From contig JAVBKS010000023.1 of assembly GCA_031553935.1 (NCBI GenBank), forward strand, positions 9,065 through 73,064: a DNA stretch of 64,000 nt, written 5' to 3'. This document shows positions 55,258 to 63,364 of the stretch, piece after piece (within the stretch, counting starts at the first letter, position 1; each line of letters opens with the position of its first letter). The notes under the pieces were generated by a model, which worked only from the letters and a program-made list of their open reading frames with translations, had not been told where the DNA came from and did not search any database. The position numbers were made by a program, and so were the translations under genes. The stretch comes from JAISDD01 sp031553935. Lineage in GTDB: Bacteria > Bacillota > Syntrophomonadia > Syntrophomonadales > Syntrophomonadaceae.

Positions 55258-55456
55258 GCAAAAACTCCCGACATTAATCCCCATCTTGGTCTAGGCCGTG
55301 CAAAAGCAGGAGCGAAAACAAGCTGCACACATCACAGCCATAATAAAGCACTATGATACCATTATTTATTATATCTCTGAACTTAGCCCAACTTTATCTC
55401 GAATTAATAATCCAATTATTCCTACACCACAAGCCTATATATCTCAGCATATAGTA

Positions 55457-56947
55457 TTAATCCCGCGGCCGAAGAGTAGGGAATAGTATAACATCTCGTA
55501 TTGATGGAGAAGCAGTTATTAACATAATTCGACGATCAATTCCGATCCCTAATCCACCTGCGCTTGGCATCCCATATTCTAAAGCATTCAAATAATCCTC
55601 ATCCATCATATGAGCTTCGGCATCTCCACTTTTGCGCTTGTCCACTTGTTTTTGGAAGCGCTCCCGCTGATCCAAGGGATCGTTTAGCTCAGAGAAAGCA
55701 TTGGCTATCTCACGCTGCATAATAAAGAGTTCGAAGCGGTCAGTTAAATGCGGCTTAAACTGGTTTCGCTTTGCCAGAGGAGAAATCTCTACCGGATGCC
55801 CATAAATAAAAGTAGGTTGCACTAAATGTTCTTCAACTCTTTGCTCGAAGACCTCGTTAATGATCTCCCCATAAGTTGCTTGAGGATCCGCCTTAACACC
55901 TAGATCATTGGCTGCTTGTCTGGCAGAATCAGCATCATTAAGACTACTAAAATCAACCCCAGTAAACCTTAGAATAGCATCAAACATTGATAGCCTTTGC
56001 CAGGGCTCTGCAAAATCGATGGTGTGCTCTTCAAACTCAACCTGCAAAGAGCCGTTCACTTTTACAAGAACTGCTTTAATGAGATTTTCAGTAAGATCCA
56101 TCATTACCAAGTAATCTGCGTATGCCTGGTATATTTCCAGCATAGTAAACTCTGGATTATGGCGGGTTGATATGCCTTCATTACGAAAACTACGATTTAT
56201 TTCATAAACTTTTTCAAAGCCGCCGACCAATAAGCGTTTTAAATATAACTCCGGCGCAATACGCAAATACAATTCAAGATCAAGAGTATTGTGATGAGTA
56301 ATAAATGGACGGGCAGCTGCACCACCGGGAATGGGATGCATCATCGGAGTTTCAACTTCTAAGAAACCGGCATTATCCAAATATTCGCGAATAGAGCGTA
56401 TAGTTTGACTTCGTTTTAAAAAGACATTTTTCACATCAGGATTTACAATTAAATCCACATAACGTTGGCGGTAGCGTAATTCAACGTCTTTTAGACCATG
56501 CCACTTTTCCGGTAAAGGATTGATTGATTTTGCTAAATAACTCATTTTTGCGACATGTACGCTGATTTCACCTTTTTGCGTCTTAAAAACTGAACCCTCA
56601 ATGCCGAAAATATCACCGATATCAAGCTTCTTAAACACTTCGTAATCTTCACCAATATCGTTAGCGCGGAAATACAATTGAATGCTTCCGCTCATATCCT
56701 GCAAATTAGCAAAACCAGCTTTGCCATGCCGGCGTTTAGACATTATCCTTCCTGCTATGCGAACCGTCTTGCCTTCCAGATTCAAAAAGTCACTTATTAT
56801 AGTACTCGCATTACAGTCTCGTTCAAAGCTGCCCCCGAATGGTTCGATACCTTGTCCGCGCAATTCGTCGATTTTTTCAATTCTAATTTTTTTGAGCTGA
56901 TGAATATCTTCAGTCTGCCCCTCAAAGTCTTGGTGAACATCTGTCAA
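55457..56947 (-). CDS. lysS: Lysyl-tRNA synthetase, class II
   Basis: A 496-aa class II enzyme. An OB-fold anticodon-binding domain (residues 50-165; VRIAGRIMSKRRHGKAGFANLQD) precedes the catalytic core with motif 2 (FRNEGISTRHNPEFTMLEIYQAYADY) and motif 3 (GGLGIGIDRRIML) near the C-terminus. Complete in length. Cotranscribed with greA upstream (30 bases), a common Firmicute pairing. Confidence 0.97.
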   Translation of the reverse strand: MTDVHQDFEGQTEDIHQLKKIRIEKIDELRGQGIEPFGGSFERDCNASTIISDFLNLEGKTVRIAGRIMSKRRHGKAGFANLQDMSGSIQLYFRANDIGEDYEVFKKLDIGDIFGIEGSVFKTQKGEISVHVAKMSYLAKSINPLPEKWHGLKDVELRYRQRYVDLIVNPDVKNVFLKRSQTIRSIREYLDNAGFLEVETPMMHPIPGGAAARPFITHHNTLDLELYLRIAPELYLKRLLVGGFEKVYEINRSFRNEGISTRHNPEFTMLEIYQAYADYLVMMDLTENLIKAVLVKVNGSLQVEFEEHTIDFAEPWQRLSMFDAILRFTGVDFSSLNDADSARQAANDLGVKADPQATYGEIINEVFEQRVEEHLVQPTFIYGHPVEISPLAKRNQFKPHLTDRFELFIMQREIANAFSELNDPLDQRERFQKQVDKRKSGDAEAHMMDEDYLNALEYGMPSAGGLGIGIDRRIMLITASPSIRDVILFPTLRPRD

Positions 56948-56977
56948 AAGAAATCCTCCCCAGTAAATGTGATAATT

Positions 56978-57457
56978 TTATTTCTCAACACTTAAAATTT
57001 TGTACTTGATGGTTCCGGCAGGTGCATCGACATCGACAATGGAATCAACTTGCTGACCGATAATTTTTCTGCCAACCGGTGATTCATCAGATATTTTCCC
57101 GTCTCTCAATTTGGATTCAACCGAAGAGACTAAAATTACGTTAAATTCTCTCCCTGACCGCATTTCTAATAGCTTAACTTTCGACCCCAAAGATACAACA
57201 TCAGTTCTTATTTCATTGTCTTCCATTAAGCGCGCATTTTTAAGGGTTTTTTCTAAGGTTATTATTCGTCCTTCAATAAAGGCTTGCTCGTTTTTCGCAT
57301 CTTCATATTCCGAATTCTCGGAAATATCGCCAAAAGCTATTGCTTGTTTTATTCTCTCCGCAACCTCTTCCCTCTTTACAGATTTTAAGTGTTCTAAATC
57401 AGCCTCAAGTCTCTCCAGACCTTCCTTAGTTAGTAGAACTTCCTTGCCTTCTGCCAT
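56978..57457 (-). CDS. greA: Transcription elongation factor GreA
   Basis: A 159-aa GreA: N-terminal coiled-coil (LTKEGLERLEADLEHLKSVKREEVAERIKQAIAFGDISENSEYEDAKNEQAFIEGRI; the acidic tip DISENSEYE) and C-terminal FKBP-like domain (PVGRKIIGQQVDSIVDVDAPAGTIKYKILSV). It rescues backtracked RNA polymerase. ATG at 57457 follows AGGAGA; the longer frame is 7 codons upstream and less likely. Confidence 0.96.
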   Translation of the reverse strand: MAEGKEVLLTKEGLERLEADLEHLKSVKREEVAERIKQAIAFGDISENSEYEDAKNEQAFIEGRIITLEKTLKNARLMEDNEIRTDVVSLGSKVKLLEMRSGREFNVILVSSVESKLRDGKISDESPVGRKIIGQQVDSIVDVDAPAGTIKYKILSVEK

Positions 57458-57603
57458 ATAATCTCTCCTTGCTATCATAAATCATCAAGAATCTACAATA
57501 CAAAATTTTTGATTCTTGTTTCGTTTTTTGTGCTCATACCATTTAACATGAAAGCAAATTTCAATGCTAAGAAGTATTATTTATCTCCAGTGTTATAATT
57601 AGG

Positions 57604-58506
57604 TTACCAAACCCTGTCAAGAAAGTAATCCCAAAGACCGAAATTCTCACCAAGATTTTGAATAATCCCATAATCCACATGGCTTGCGACTTCAAACTTA
57701 TTAGTTTCGGTATCTGATGAAAAAAATCCTGCTTTAAGCAGCAAGCCTGTTTCCAGGATGGGCGCTAAATGATGCATCTGATGTTCAAGATGATAAGAAT
57801 CTAGCTCCTGCTCTAATCCAGGTGCCAAATTACTGCTATTATCATATAGTTTTATGCAAAACCCACAATTTGAATTATCGGCCATTAGTGCTAACTCAGG
57901 ATCAAAAAAAACTACCAGATCATGTCTTTGCCACTGTCTTGGCTTGAAGACATCAGTACTTATTGCAATACCCTGTTCATATAATAAATGGTACAACATA
58001 GCTTCAGATGCAGCCGGTTTTAAATTCTGAACTATGATTGGCAGTCCTAATCTGCTAATGCATTTCAAGATTGGTGCACAATCAGCTGCGCCGCCAACCA
58101 GTATTATTCTCTCCAGTTCATGACGAGAAATACTGACCTCGATTAAAAATGAGGCTAAAGCCATAATGAAATTATCGCCAAAAATCACTTCGAAATCAGG
58201 AGGATTCGCTACAAAATATGGCCTTAGGCGGCGATCACAGGCTAATACCGGCAAGGAATAATGCTCCACGAGACGATTAGTCATTTTATGTATGTGGTGC
58301 TGCAAAATGGGGCTCAAATCGTTAATATTATGGGGGCCTAAAGGCAATTCGATATTACATGCATTCACGTCAAGACTTGAGAGTCTAAACAAGCGCTGCA
58401 AGCGCGGAGAAAAAAAAAGAGCTCCCATTCTATTCTTCGAAAATCTTTCATAGAGCGGACCTCTTTTATCTTGACTTAGTATATTCAAGAAAGCAAAATC
58501 ATACAT
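57604..58506 (-). CDS. Unknown 300-aa protein coupled to the quinate-dehydrogenase-like gene
   Basis: I do not recognise the family. Visible features are a His/Asp-rich region (LPLGPHNINDLSPILQHHIHKM), VLACDRRLRPYF, a Rossmann-like strand and turn in RIILVGGAADCAPILKC near residue 145, and VVFFDPELALMAD. No signal peptide or membrane spans. It overlaps the upstream gene by 8 bases, so it is translationally coupled with it and likely in the same process, perhaps amino acid or aromatic metabolism. Confidence 0.6.
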   Translation of the reverse strand: MYDFAFLNILSQDKRGPLYERFSKNRMGALFFSPRLQRLFRLSSLDVNACNIELPLGPHNINDLSPILQHHIHKMTNRLVEHYSLPVLACDRRLRPYFVANPPDFEVIFGDNFIMALASFLIEVSISRHELERIILVGGAADCAPILKCISRLGLPIIVQNLKPAASEAMLYHLLYEQGIAISTDVFKPRQWQRHDLVVFFDPELALMADNSNCGFCIKLYDNSSNLAPGLEQELDSYHLEHQMHHLAPILETGLLLKAGFFSSDTETNKFEVASHVDYGIIQNLGENFGLWDYFLDRVW

Positions 58507-59413
58507 TTATGTTCTCCAAATCAATTACCCCAGGTTCTAAGTTCATCTGATCAAGTAAATAATAATAGTCTTGGGAAGTTATTTCTGAGATCGGTTTGTT
58601 CAGAATACTGACCATTAATGCTTCAATGACATTCGTGCCAAAAGAACGTCCTCCCATATCAGGGGTGGTAGTAATCAGCTTACTAACTCCTGCATTTTTC
58701 AATAGGTTAAGATCATCGGCAGTGGTGGTATTAGTAACTACCACCTTATTATTTAAGTTCTGCGGCAAGTACCGTTTAATATAATGAAAATCACCGGCAA
58801 TTATATCCGCATCATAATAATACTCCGAATACTTTGGAAGTATGACATCTTGATCAGCTCCTGTTGGATATATTTTTTCGAAAGGCATACGCACGATAAT
58901 TGGCGCGATAATGGTTCCGACTATTCGCAAAACTCGCAAAGAGTGAATAGGTATTGGAATGCCTACCGCATAAATAAGATCACCTAATACTAATCGGGCA
59001 CCACATTGTTCAAAAGCTTCCGCCATTCCAAAACGATCGACTGCACATACCATCAATACTTTTTTATTATTAATTTCTATTAATCCTTTGGATTGAATAT
59101 CAAGAATGCATTTTCTCTCTAAGGTGTTTTTTAAGCCGCTGCCATCAACTATCGGTGTTTTTCTTGCTTCCTTAGCCAGTTTCATGGCATCCTTAATAAT
59201 ATAGCGCCTGCCAGCTACATAAATATAAAGATCTATGCCACCCATACCAAAGGCGTCAATCTTGCCATCTAAATCGCGAATTAGATTAACAGCATCAGTC
59301 CAATTTCCATCAGTTCCTATCCTTTCGATCAGAAATTTCTCCCCCAAGAATTCCGTCTCAAAAGCATGGTTTCTTTTCGATGAGCCGAGACTAACGCTAA
59401 CTATCCTTTTCAA
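58499..59413 (-). CDS. Quinate 5-dehydrogenase-like family protein
   Basis: A 304-aa protein: IVSVSLGSSKRNHAFETEFLGE at the start, a GMGGIDLYIYVAGRRY segment and IPIPIHSLRVLRIVGTIIAPIIVRMPFEKIYPTG in the middle, ending with VIDLENINV. Relatives in Clostridia are annotated as quinate 5-dehydrogenase, but I see no clear dinucleotide-binding GxGxxG, so that activity is uncertain. Overlaps the next gene by 8 bases. Confidence 0.6.
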   Translation of the reverse strand: MKRIVSVSLGSSKRNHAFETEFLGEKFLIERIGTDGNWTDAVNLIRDLDGKIDAFGMGGIDLYIYVAGRRYIIKDAMKLAKEARKTPIVDGSGLKNTLERKCILDIQSKGLIEINNKKVLMVCAVDRFGMAEAFEQCGARLVLGDLIYAVGIPIPIHSLRVLRIVGTIIAPIIVRMPFEKIYPTGADQDVILPKYSEYYYDADIIAGDFHYIKRYLPQNLNNKVVVTNTTTADDLNLLKNAGVSKLITTTPDMGGRSFGTNVIEALMVSILNKPISEITSQDYYYLLDQMNLEPGVIDLENINV

Positions 59414-59545
59414 TTCAAAACCTCCGAAATATTACTACTATTACTGCACAACCAAAATTGCCTAATCCACCGGTGAAGCTTTTTGCCTTCTAAGATTTTC
59501 CCCGATATATATAATCATAAACCAAAGACGAATAATTGCCAGTAC

Positions 59546-59592
59546 AAAAAGTCCATCTGCCGTGTACCGTTTGAGTGCAACACAGATGGACC
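59546..59592 (-). terminator. Terminator of the 2-oxoacid oxidoreductase operon
   Basis: GGTCCATCTG ... CAGATGGAC stem with an internal loop, then TTTTT on the minus strand, about 20 bases beyond the gamma-subunit stop codon. Confidence 0.85.
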
Positions 59593-59612
59593 TTTGGGAG
59601 TGGCCTTGTTAA

Positions 59613-60185
59613 TTAACTAGCTATTTCGTCGCGAACTGGCCACTCTCTCTTAGCATATTCGATTCCAGCCAAAAATGCCTTTTTGTTCTTTTCAATCGAG
59701 GTTTCGCTCTTACCTTCAAAAATATCACCAAAATAATCAAGTGCAATTTCAGGCTTGACAATATTAGTGTAGTATAAACATGCTCCTATCAAAATCATAT
59801 TTGCACCTTGGGGATTATCAATCTCATCAGCCAATTGGCTAACCGGAAGCGATAAAACTTGAACATCTTGGCGCTCTGGTAAACGGTCAATTAGTGACGA
59901 ATTAATCATGATGGTTCCGCCACTTTTGACCGAATCCTCGTATTTATCCAATGACGGTTTATTCAATATTACTGCAACTAATGGATTGTTGGTTATCGGT
60001 GATGATATCTCATCATCAGATACAGTCACTAAACATCTAGCAGTTCCGCCGCGCATTTCGGCGCCATAAGAAGGCACCCATGTAACTTCCTTGCCCGCAC
60101 TCAAAGATGCATAAGCTAAAAATTTTGCCATCGATAGTATACCTTGACCTCCAAAACCAGCAAATAATACTTGATGCTCTGCCAT
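59613..60185 (-). CDS. 2-oxoacid:ferredoxin oxidoreductase, gamma subunit
   Basis: A 190-aa protein starting HQVLFAGFGGQGILSMAKFLAYA, the gamma-subunit mark, with TWVPSYGAEMRGGTARC following. It belongs to the catalytic complex with the alpha and TPP subunits and binds CoA or aids in the transfer. Directly after the TPP subunit gene with no gap, last gene of the operon. Confidence 0.95.
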   Translation of the reverse strand: MAEHQVLFAGFGGQGILSMAKFLAYASLSAGKEVTWVPSYGAEMRGGTARCLVTVSDDEISSPITNNPLVAVILNKPSLDKYEDSVKSGGTIMINSSLIDRLPERQDVQVLSLPVSQLADEIDNPQGANMILIGACLYYTNIVKPEIALDYFGDIFEGKSETSIEKNKKAFLAGIEYAKREWPVRDEIAS

Positions 60186-60929
60186 TTACAATTCCTCCTT
60201 TTCCTTGAACTCTCCCAATGGATAATTGGGAATCATGCTATTAGTTACCCAATCAAATGCCTCTAGAGGATCTAATCCCCAGTTAGTTGGGCAGGTCGAA
60301 AGCACTTCGACCATAGAAAAACCTAACTTCTTTTTCTGGGTCTCAAAAGCCTTAACGATAGCTTTCTTAGTCATCATAATATTTGCTGGAGAGTTAACTG
60401 CTGTCCTTGCAATATAAGCCGCGCCTTCATTTTGCATTAGGAGTTCACACATCTTTAAAGGAAACCCCTCCGATTCAGCACTCCTGCCATAAGGCGAAGT
60501 CGTTGTCACTTGTCCCAACAATGTTGTAGGAGCCATTTGTCCCCCGGTCATCCCATAAATCGTATTATTTATAAAAACTACAGTTATGTTTTCACCTCTG
60601 CCACAGGCATGAACGATTTCCGCCATTCCGATAGAAGCTAAGTCGCCATCACCTTGGTAAGTAAAAACATATTTGTCGGGCATAAGCCTTTTCACTGCGG
60701 TTGCGACTGCCGGTGCTCTGCCATGTGCTGCTTGAATAATATCAAAATTAAAGTACTCATCAGATATTACTGCACATCCGACCGGGGTTACCCCAACTGT
60801 TTGTTCTCTAGCTTCTAACTGATCTAACACTTCTGCTACCAGGCGATGAGTTATTCCATGGGTACAACCGGGACAAAAGTGGGGCGGTTTATCTTTTAAG
60901 CTTTGGGGGCGTTTAAACACAGTTTTCAT
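60186..60929 (-). CDS. 2-oxoacid:ferredoxin oxidoreductase, TPP-binding beta subunit
   Basis: A 247-aa protein. CPGCTHGITHRLVAEVL and QGDGDLASIGMAEIVHA hold the cysteine and TPP/Mg GDG motif, with FINNTIYGMTGGQMAPTT after it. No [4Fe-4S] CxxC cluster of the full POR form is visible beyond these. ATG at 60929 overlaps the alpha subunit's TGA (ATGA) and has GGAGG upstream; the longer frame is inside the alpha gene. Confidence 0.95.
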   Translation of the reverse strand: MKTVFKRPQSLKDKPPHFCPGCTHGITHRLVAEVLDQLEAREQTVGVTPVGCAVISDEYFNFDIIQAAHGRAPAVATAVKRLMPDKYVFTYQGDGDLASIGMAEIVHACGRGENITVVFINNTIYGMTGGQMAPTTLLGQVTTTSPYGRSAESEGFPLKMCELLMQNEGAAYIARTAVNSPANIMMTKKAIVKAFETQKKKLGFSMVEVLSTCPTNWGLDPLEAFDWVTNSMIPNYPLGEFKEKEEL

Positions 60930-61984
60930 GCTAGGCCCTCCTTTTCCGCAACTTTTTTTACACACTCAAATAATTCTTCCGGGCTCGGGACTACTCCTAT
61001 TTTGCCGAAGAAGTCAACTCCGGTACGTCCATTCAGCGCAATTTTCACATCTTCAATCATCTGACCATAATTCATCTCCGCTACTAAAAAGTGTTTTGCT
61101 TGAGTTGTGACTTCGTTTAAGAATGAGTCTGGGAACGGCCAAAGGGTAATTGGCCTTACCAGTCCTGCCTTAATCCCAATTTTTCTCGCTTCTTGCACCG
61201 TTTTTTTAGCTACTCTAGCAAGCAGACCAAAAGCTACAATCACTAGCTCGGCGTCCTCTATCATATATGCTTCTGCTTTCTTCTCATTAGCTTCCATTAG
61301 TCTGGACTTATTCCAAAGAACCTGATTGATAGCCTCTAAGGGCTCTTGCTGCATGAAAAAAGTATTAAAAGCATTGGGATCTCGATTGACGCATCCATTT
61401 GCTGCCCAAGGTTTATCAACGCTTTCAACTATAGGCTCGCGCATAATAATCGGCTCCATCATTTGCCCCATGGTCCCATCGGCCATTAACATAACTGGAT
61501 TTCTATACTTGTCTGCCAATCGAAAACTCTCGATTGCATAATCCATCATCTCTTGCACTGTGCTGGGAGCCAGCACGATCATATTATAGTCCCCATGTCC
61601 GCCGCCTTTTGTCGCTTGAAAATAATCGGATTGTGAGGGAACAATCGCTCCCAATCCCGGTCCGCCTCTGCTGATGTTCACAATTAGGCATGGCAACTCT
61701 GCTTGAGCAATATAAGATATCCCTTCTGACATGAGACTAATTCCTGGGCTTGAAGAAGCGGTCATAACTCGAAATCCAGCAGCCGATCCTCCGTAGACCA
61801 TGTTAATTGATGCAACTTCACTCTCAGCTTGGAGAAAAACTCCTCCGATTTTGGGCATACATCTTGCCATGTACTCAGCGATTTCGCTCGAGGGCGTAAT
61901 TGGATAGCCAAAGTATGCCTTGCAGCCTGCTAAGATGGCACCTTCTGCCAATGCTTCATTCCCTTTCATCAATACTTTTTTCAT
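60926..61984 (-). CDS. vorB: 2-oxoacid:ferredoxin oxidoreductase, alpha subunit (VorB-like)
   Basis: A 352-aa protein: LMKGNEALAEGAILAGCKAYFGYPITPSSEIAEYMARCMP at the start, QAESEVASINMVYGGSAAGFRVMTASSSPGISLMSEGISYI, SRGGPGLGAIVPSQSDYFQATKGGGHGDYNMIVLAPSTVQEMMDY and a transketolase C-terminal region. It resembles the VorB group of branched-chain 2-oxoacid (3-methyl-2-oxobutanoate) ferredoxin oxidoreductases more than pyruvate enzymes. Reaction: 2-oxoacid + CoA + oxidised ferredoxin <-> acyl-CoA + CO2 + reduced ferredoxin. Reversible in anaerobes. The T-box upstream bears on direction. Confidence 0.93.
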   Translation of the reverse strand: MKKVLMKGNEALAEGAILAGCKAYFGYPITPSSEIAEYMARCMPKIGGVFLQAESEVASINMVYGGSAAGFRVMTASSSPGISLMSEGISYIAQAELPCLIVNISRGGPGLGAIVPSQSDYFQATKGGGHGDYNMIVLAPSTVQEMMDYAIESFRLADKYRNPVMLMADGTMGQMMEPIIMREPIVESVDKPWAANGCVNRDPNAFNTFFMQQEPLEAINQVLWNKSRLMEANEKKAEAYMIEDAELVIVAFGLLARVAKKTVQEARKIGIKAGLVRPITLWPFPDSFLNEVTTQAKHFLVAEMNYGQMIEDVKIALNGRTGVDFFGKIGVVPSPEELFECVKKVAEKEGLA

Positions 61985-61988
61985 CGTC

Positions 61989-62231
61989 TTACTCCTTCAT
62001 AACTGTAATTACTGTATCCGGACACACCAGGGCGCATAATCCGCAGCCAGTGCACTCTTCGGGATTCAACACACAAATTGGATGGTATCCCAAATTGTTT
62101 AACCTACTGGAATCAATACCTAGAATCTTTTTCATACAAAAATTAACGCACAGTGCACAGGCTTTACATCTGTCAATTTCTAAAACAACCATACCTTTTG
62201 CCACAACATTTAGCTCCTTCCCCTTGATCAA
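61989..62231 (-). CDS. 2[4Fe-4S] ferredoxin subunit (delta) of the 2-oxoacid oxidoreductase
   Basis: An 80-aa protein with two cluster motifs: CKACALCVNFC near residues 22-32 and CTGCGLCALVCP near 60-71 (CxxCxxCxxxC twice). It carries electrons between the TPP site and free ferredoxin. Its start overlaps the P-loop protein's stop by 4 bases, and 4 bases separate it from the alpha gene. Confidence 0.94.
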   Translation of the reverse strand: MIKGKELNVVAKGMVVLEIDRCKACALCVNFCMKKILGIDSSRLNNLGYHPICVLNPEECTGCGLCALVCPDTVITVMKE

Positions 62232-62893
62232 TGTAAGTAATCTTGACTCAAATACAAATTCAGCGGTAATAATAAGTCACCATATTGAGGGTATAATTCT
62301 TCATAAAATTTCGAATCAATCGCCAATTTGGTAATTGGTATATCCAATTGCTCAGCATACAGTTTGACTCTCTCATGTCCAGCATTTATAAGCAGTGGTG
62401 TCGTTTCATATAGTAAATTGGGATTGCTCACAATACTCGTAAATTGCAAGCGCCCTGCTCTTTCCAATCCAATCTTTAATTCTAATAATTCTTCAATTCT
62501 TTCCGCGAAAGGGCGGTAAGGATTCACAACTAAGATAAACTCATAATCTACCCGGCTCAGCACATGGCGGCTCAAATACCCTAAAACTGTAGCTCCAGCC
62601 TCATCACCAGCCAGATCAATGACAACTTTAGATGGGGTTTTGAAAACTCCTAACATAGAACCGGGAATATTAGGCACATCACTCATAGCTAAAACCCCAC
62701 TTGGCGCTAAAAGTTTTAGTCCAATTTTCTCCAATTCCTTCGCCTTGCTCCTGATAACAAAATAGGGATTAATCAAATCCAAATCAGCTAAAACCAGATC
62801 CCTATTCTTTTCGAATTCATGTAGTGCATAGTTTAGCGCAACCTCTGATTTCCCACTGCCATAGCCTCCAGAAAAAATTACTGTCTCAGCCAA
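62228..62893 (-). CDS. P-loop ATP/GTP-binding protein of the 2-oxoacid oxidoreductase operon
   Basis: A 221-aa protein with a Walker A GGYGSGKSE at residues 9-17, DLDLINPYFVIRSKAKELE (a switch-like Asp region), VVIDLAGDEAGATVLGYL (Walker B-like) and VVNPYRP, the SIMIBI/MinD-like layout. Function not established. As the first gene of the operon, overlapping the ferredoxin gene, it may help assemble the complex (for example cluster or cofactor loading). TTG start 8 bases after AGGGGG. Confidence 0.7.
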   Translation of the reverse strand: MAETVIFSGGYGSGKSEVALNYALHEFEKNRDLVLADLDLINPYFVIRSKAKELEKIGLKLLAPSGVLAMSDVPNIPGSMLGVFKTPSKVVIDLAGDEAGATVLGYLSRHVLSRVDYEFILVVNPYRPFAERIEELLELKIGLERAGRLQFTSIVSNPNLLYETTPLLINAGHERVKLYAEQLDIPITKLAIDSKFYEELYPQYGDLLLPLNLYLSQDYLH

Positions 62894-62913
62894 TTAAATT
62901 CCCCCTAAAATAC

Positions 62914-62946
62914 AAAAAACCACCCGTCCTAGTAGGGACGAGAGGT
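62914..62946 (-). terminator. Attenuator terminator of the T-box leader
   Basis: CCTCTCGTCC / GGACGGGTGG stem (one mismatch) followed by TTTTTT, immediately after the conserved T-box sequence, which can pair in the alternative antiterminator fold. Confidence 0.9.
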
Positions 62947-63186
62947 TCCCGCGGTACCACCCTGATTGCCTCCATACACAGTATTTCGGCCACTTAGCGC
63001 GACAGCTGTTGATCGCCTCACTTGTTAACGAACTTGTGCGTCCGGTATCACTTACTCAGATAACTTTTCAGCTAACAGCTCCAAAATGATAACAATTGGA
63101 AACTTTAATGCTGGTTTTCAGCTCCCCCAGCTCTCTGTGCTTAAGTTCTTCCCAATGCCTGCTTTTTTTCATCGCCTTTTTTATAA
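62914..63186 (-). ncRNA. T-box leader (tRNA-sensing), probably isoleucine-specific
   Basis: The 14-base T-box AGGGTGGTACCGCG is exact at 62950-62963, and the AGAGAG box lies at 63131-63136 in stem I. In the specifier loop, after the stem I helix ATTGG/CCAAT, the RNA reads GTT ATC ATTTTGGAGC. The codon that sits 6 bases before the conserved GAGC is ATC (63088-63090), isoleucine. The bulge TGGT pairs with ACCA, agreeing with tRNA-Ile (discriminator A). A competing terminator follows. Uncharged tRNA-Ile would switch the operon on. Confidence 0.85.
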
Positions 63187-63191
63187 AGCAA

Positions 63192-63220
63192 AGTATAGAC
63201 CACCCGCCTCGCTTTGTCAA
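63192..63220 (-). promoter_or_regulatory. Promoter of the T-box/oxidoreductase operon
   Basis: TTGACA, 17 bases, TATACT on the minus strand: a near-perfect sigma-A promoter. Transcription starts near 63186, so the leader is about 290 bases to the first start codon. Confidence 0.9.
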
Positions 63221-63313
63221 TTGGTAAATTAAATGTATTTCAATACGCCTAACTTGCCTCATTTGCTAACCTTTCCTAAATGCAAAGCATTTCATCGACG
63301 CAATTTACTAATA

Positions 63314-63342
63314 TTGGCTAGTCACTGAAAGCTTGCTATAAT
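63314..63342 (+). promoter_or_regulatory. Promoter of the Rpn-type nuclease gene
   Basis: TTGGCT, 17 bases, TATAAT, 23 bases before the gene's TTG start. Confidence 0.75.
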
Positions 63343-63364
63343 AAATATTAAAGAAGGTGAGCTC

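Larger units (their letters stand above)
62894..63364. other. Leader and divergent promoter region
   Basis: No protein gene. It holds the T-box leader with its promoter (minus strand) and, at 63314-63342, the promoter of the plus-strand Rpn-type gene. A 64-codon minus-strand frame at 63068-63262 runs through the T-box stem I and its promoter and is not coding. Confidence 0.8.

Noticed and set aside
63068..63262. 64-codon minus-strand frame in the T-box region
   Set aside because: It runs across the promoter and stem I of the T-box leader, upstream of the transcription start in part.
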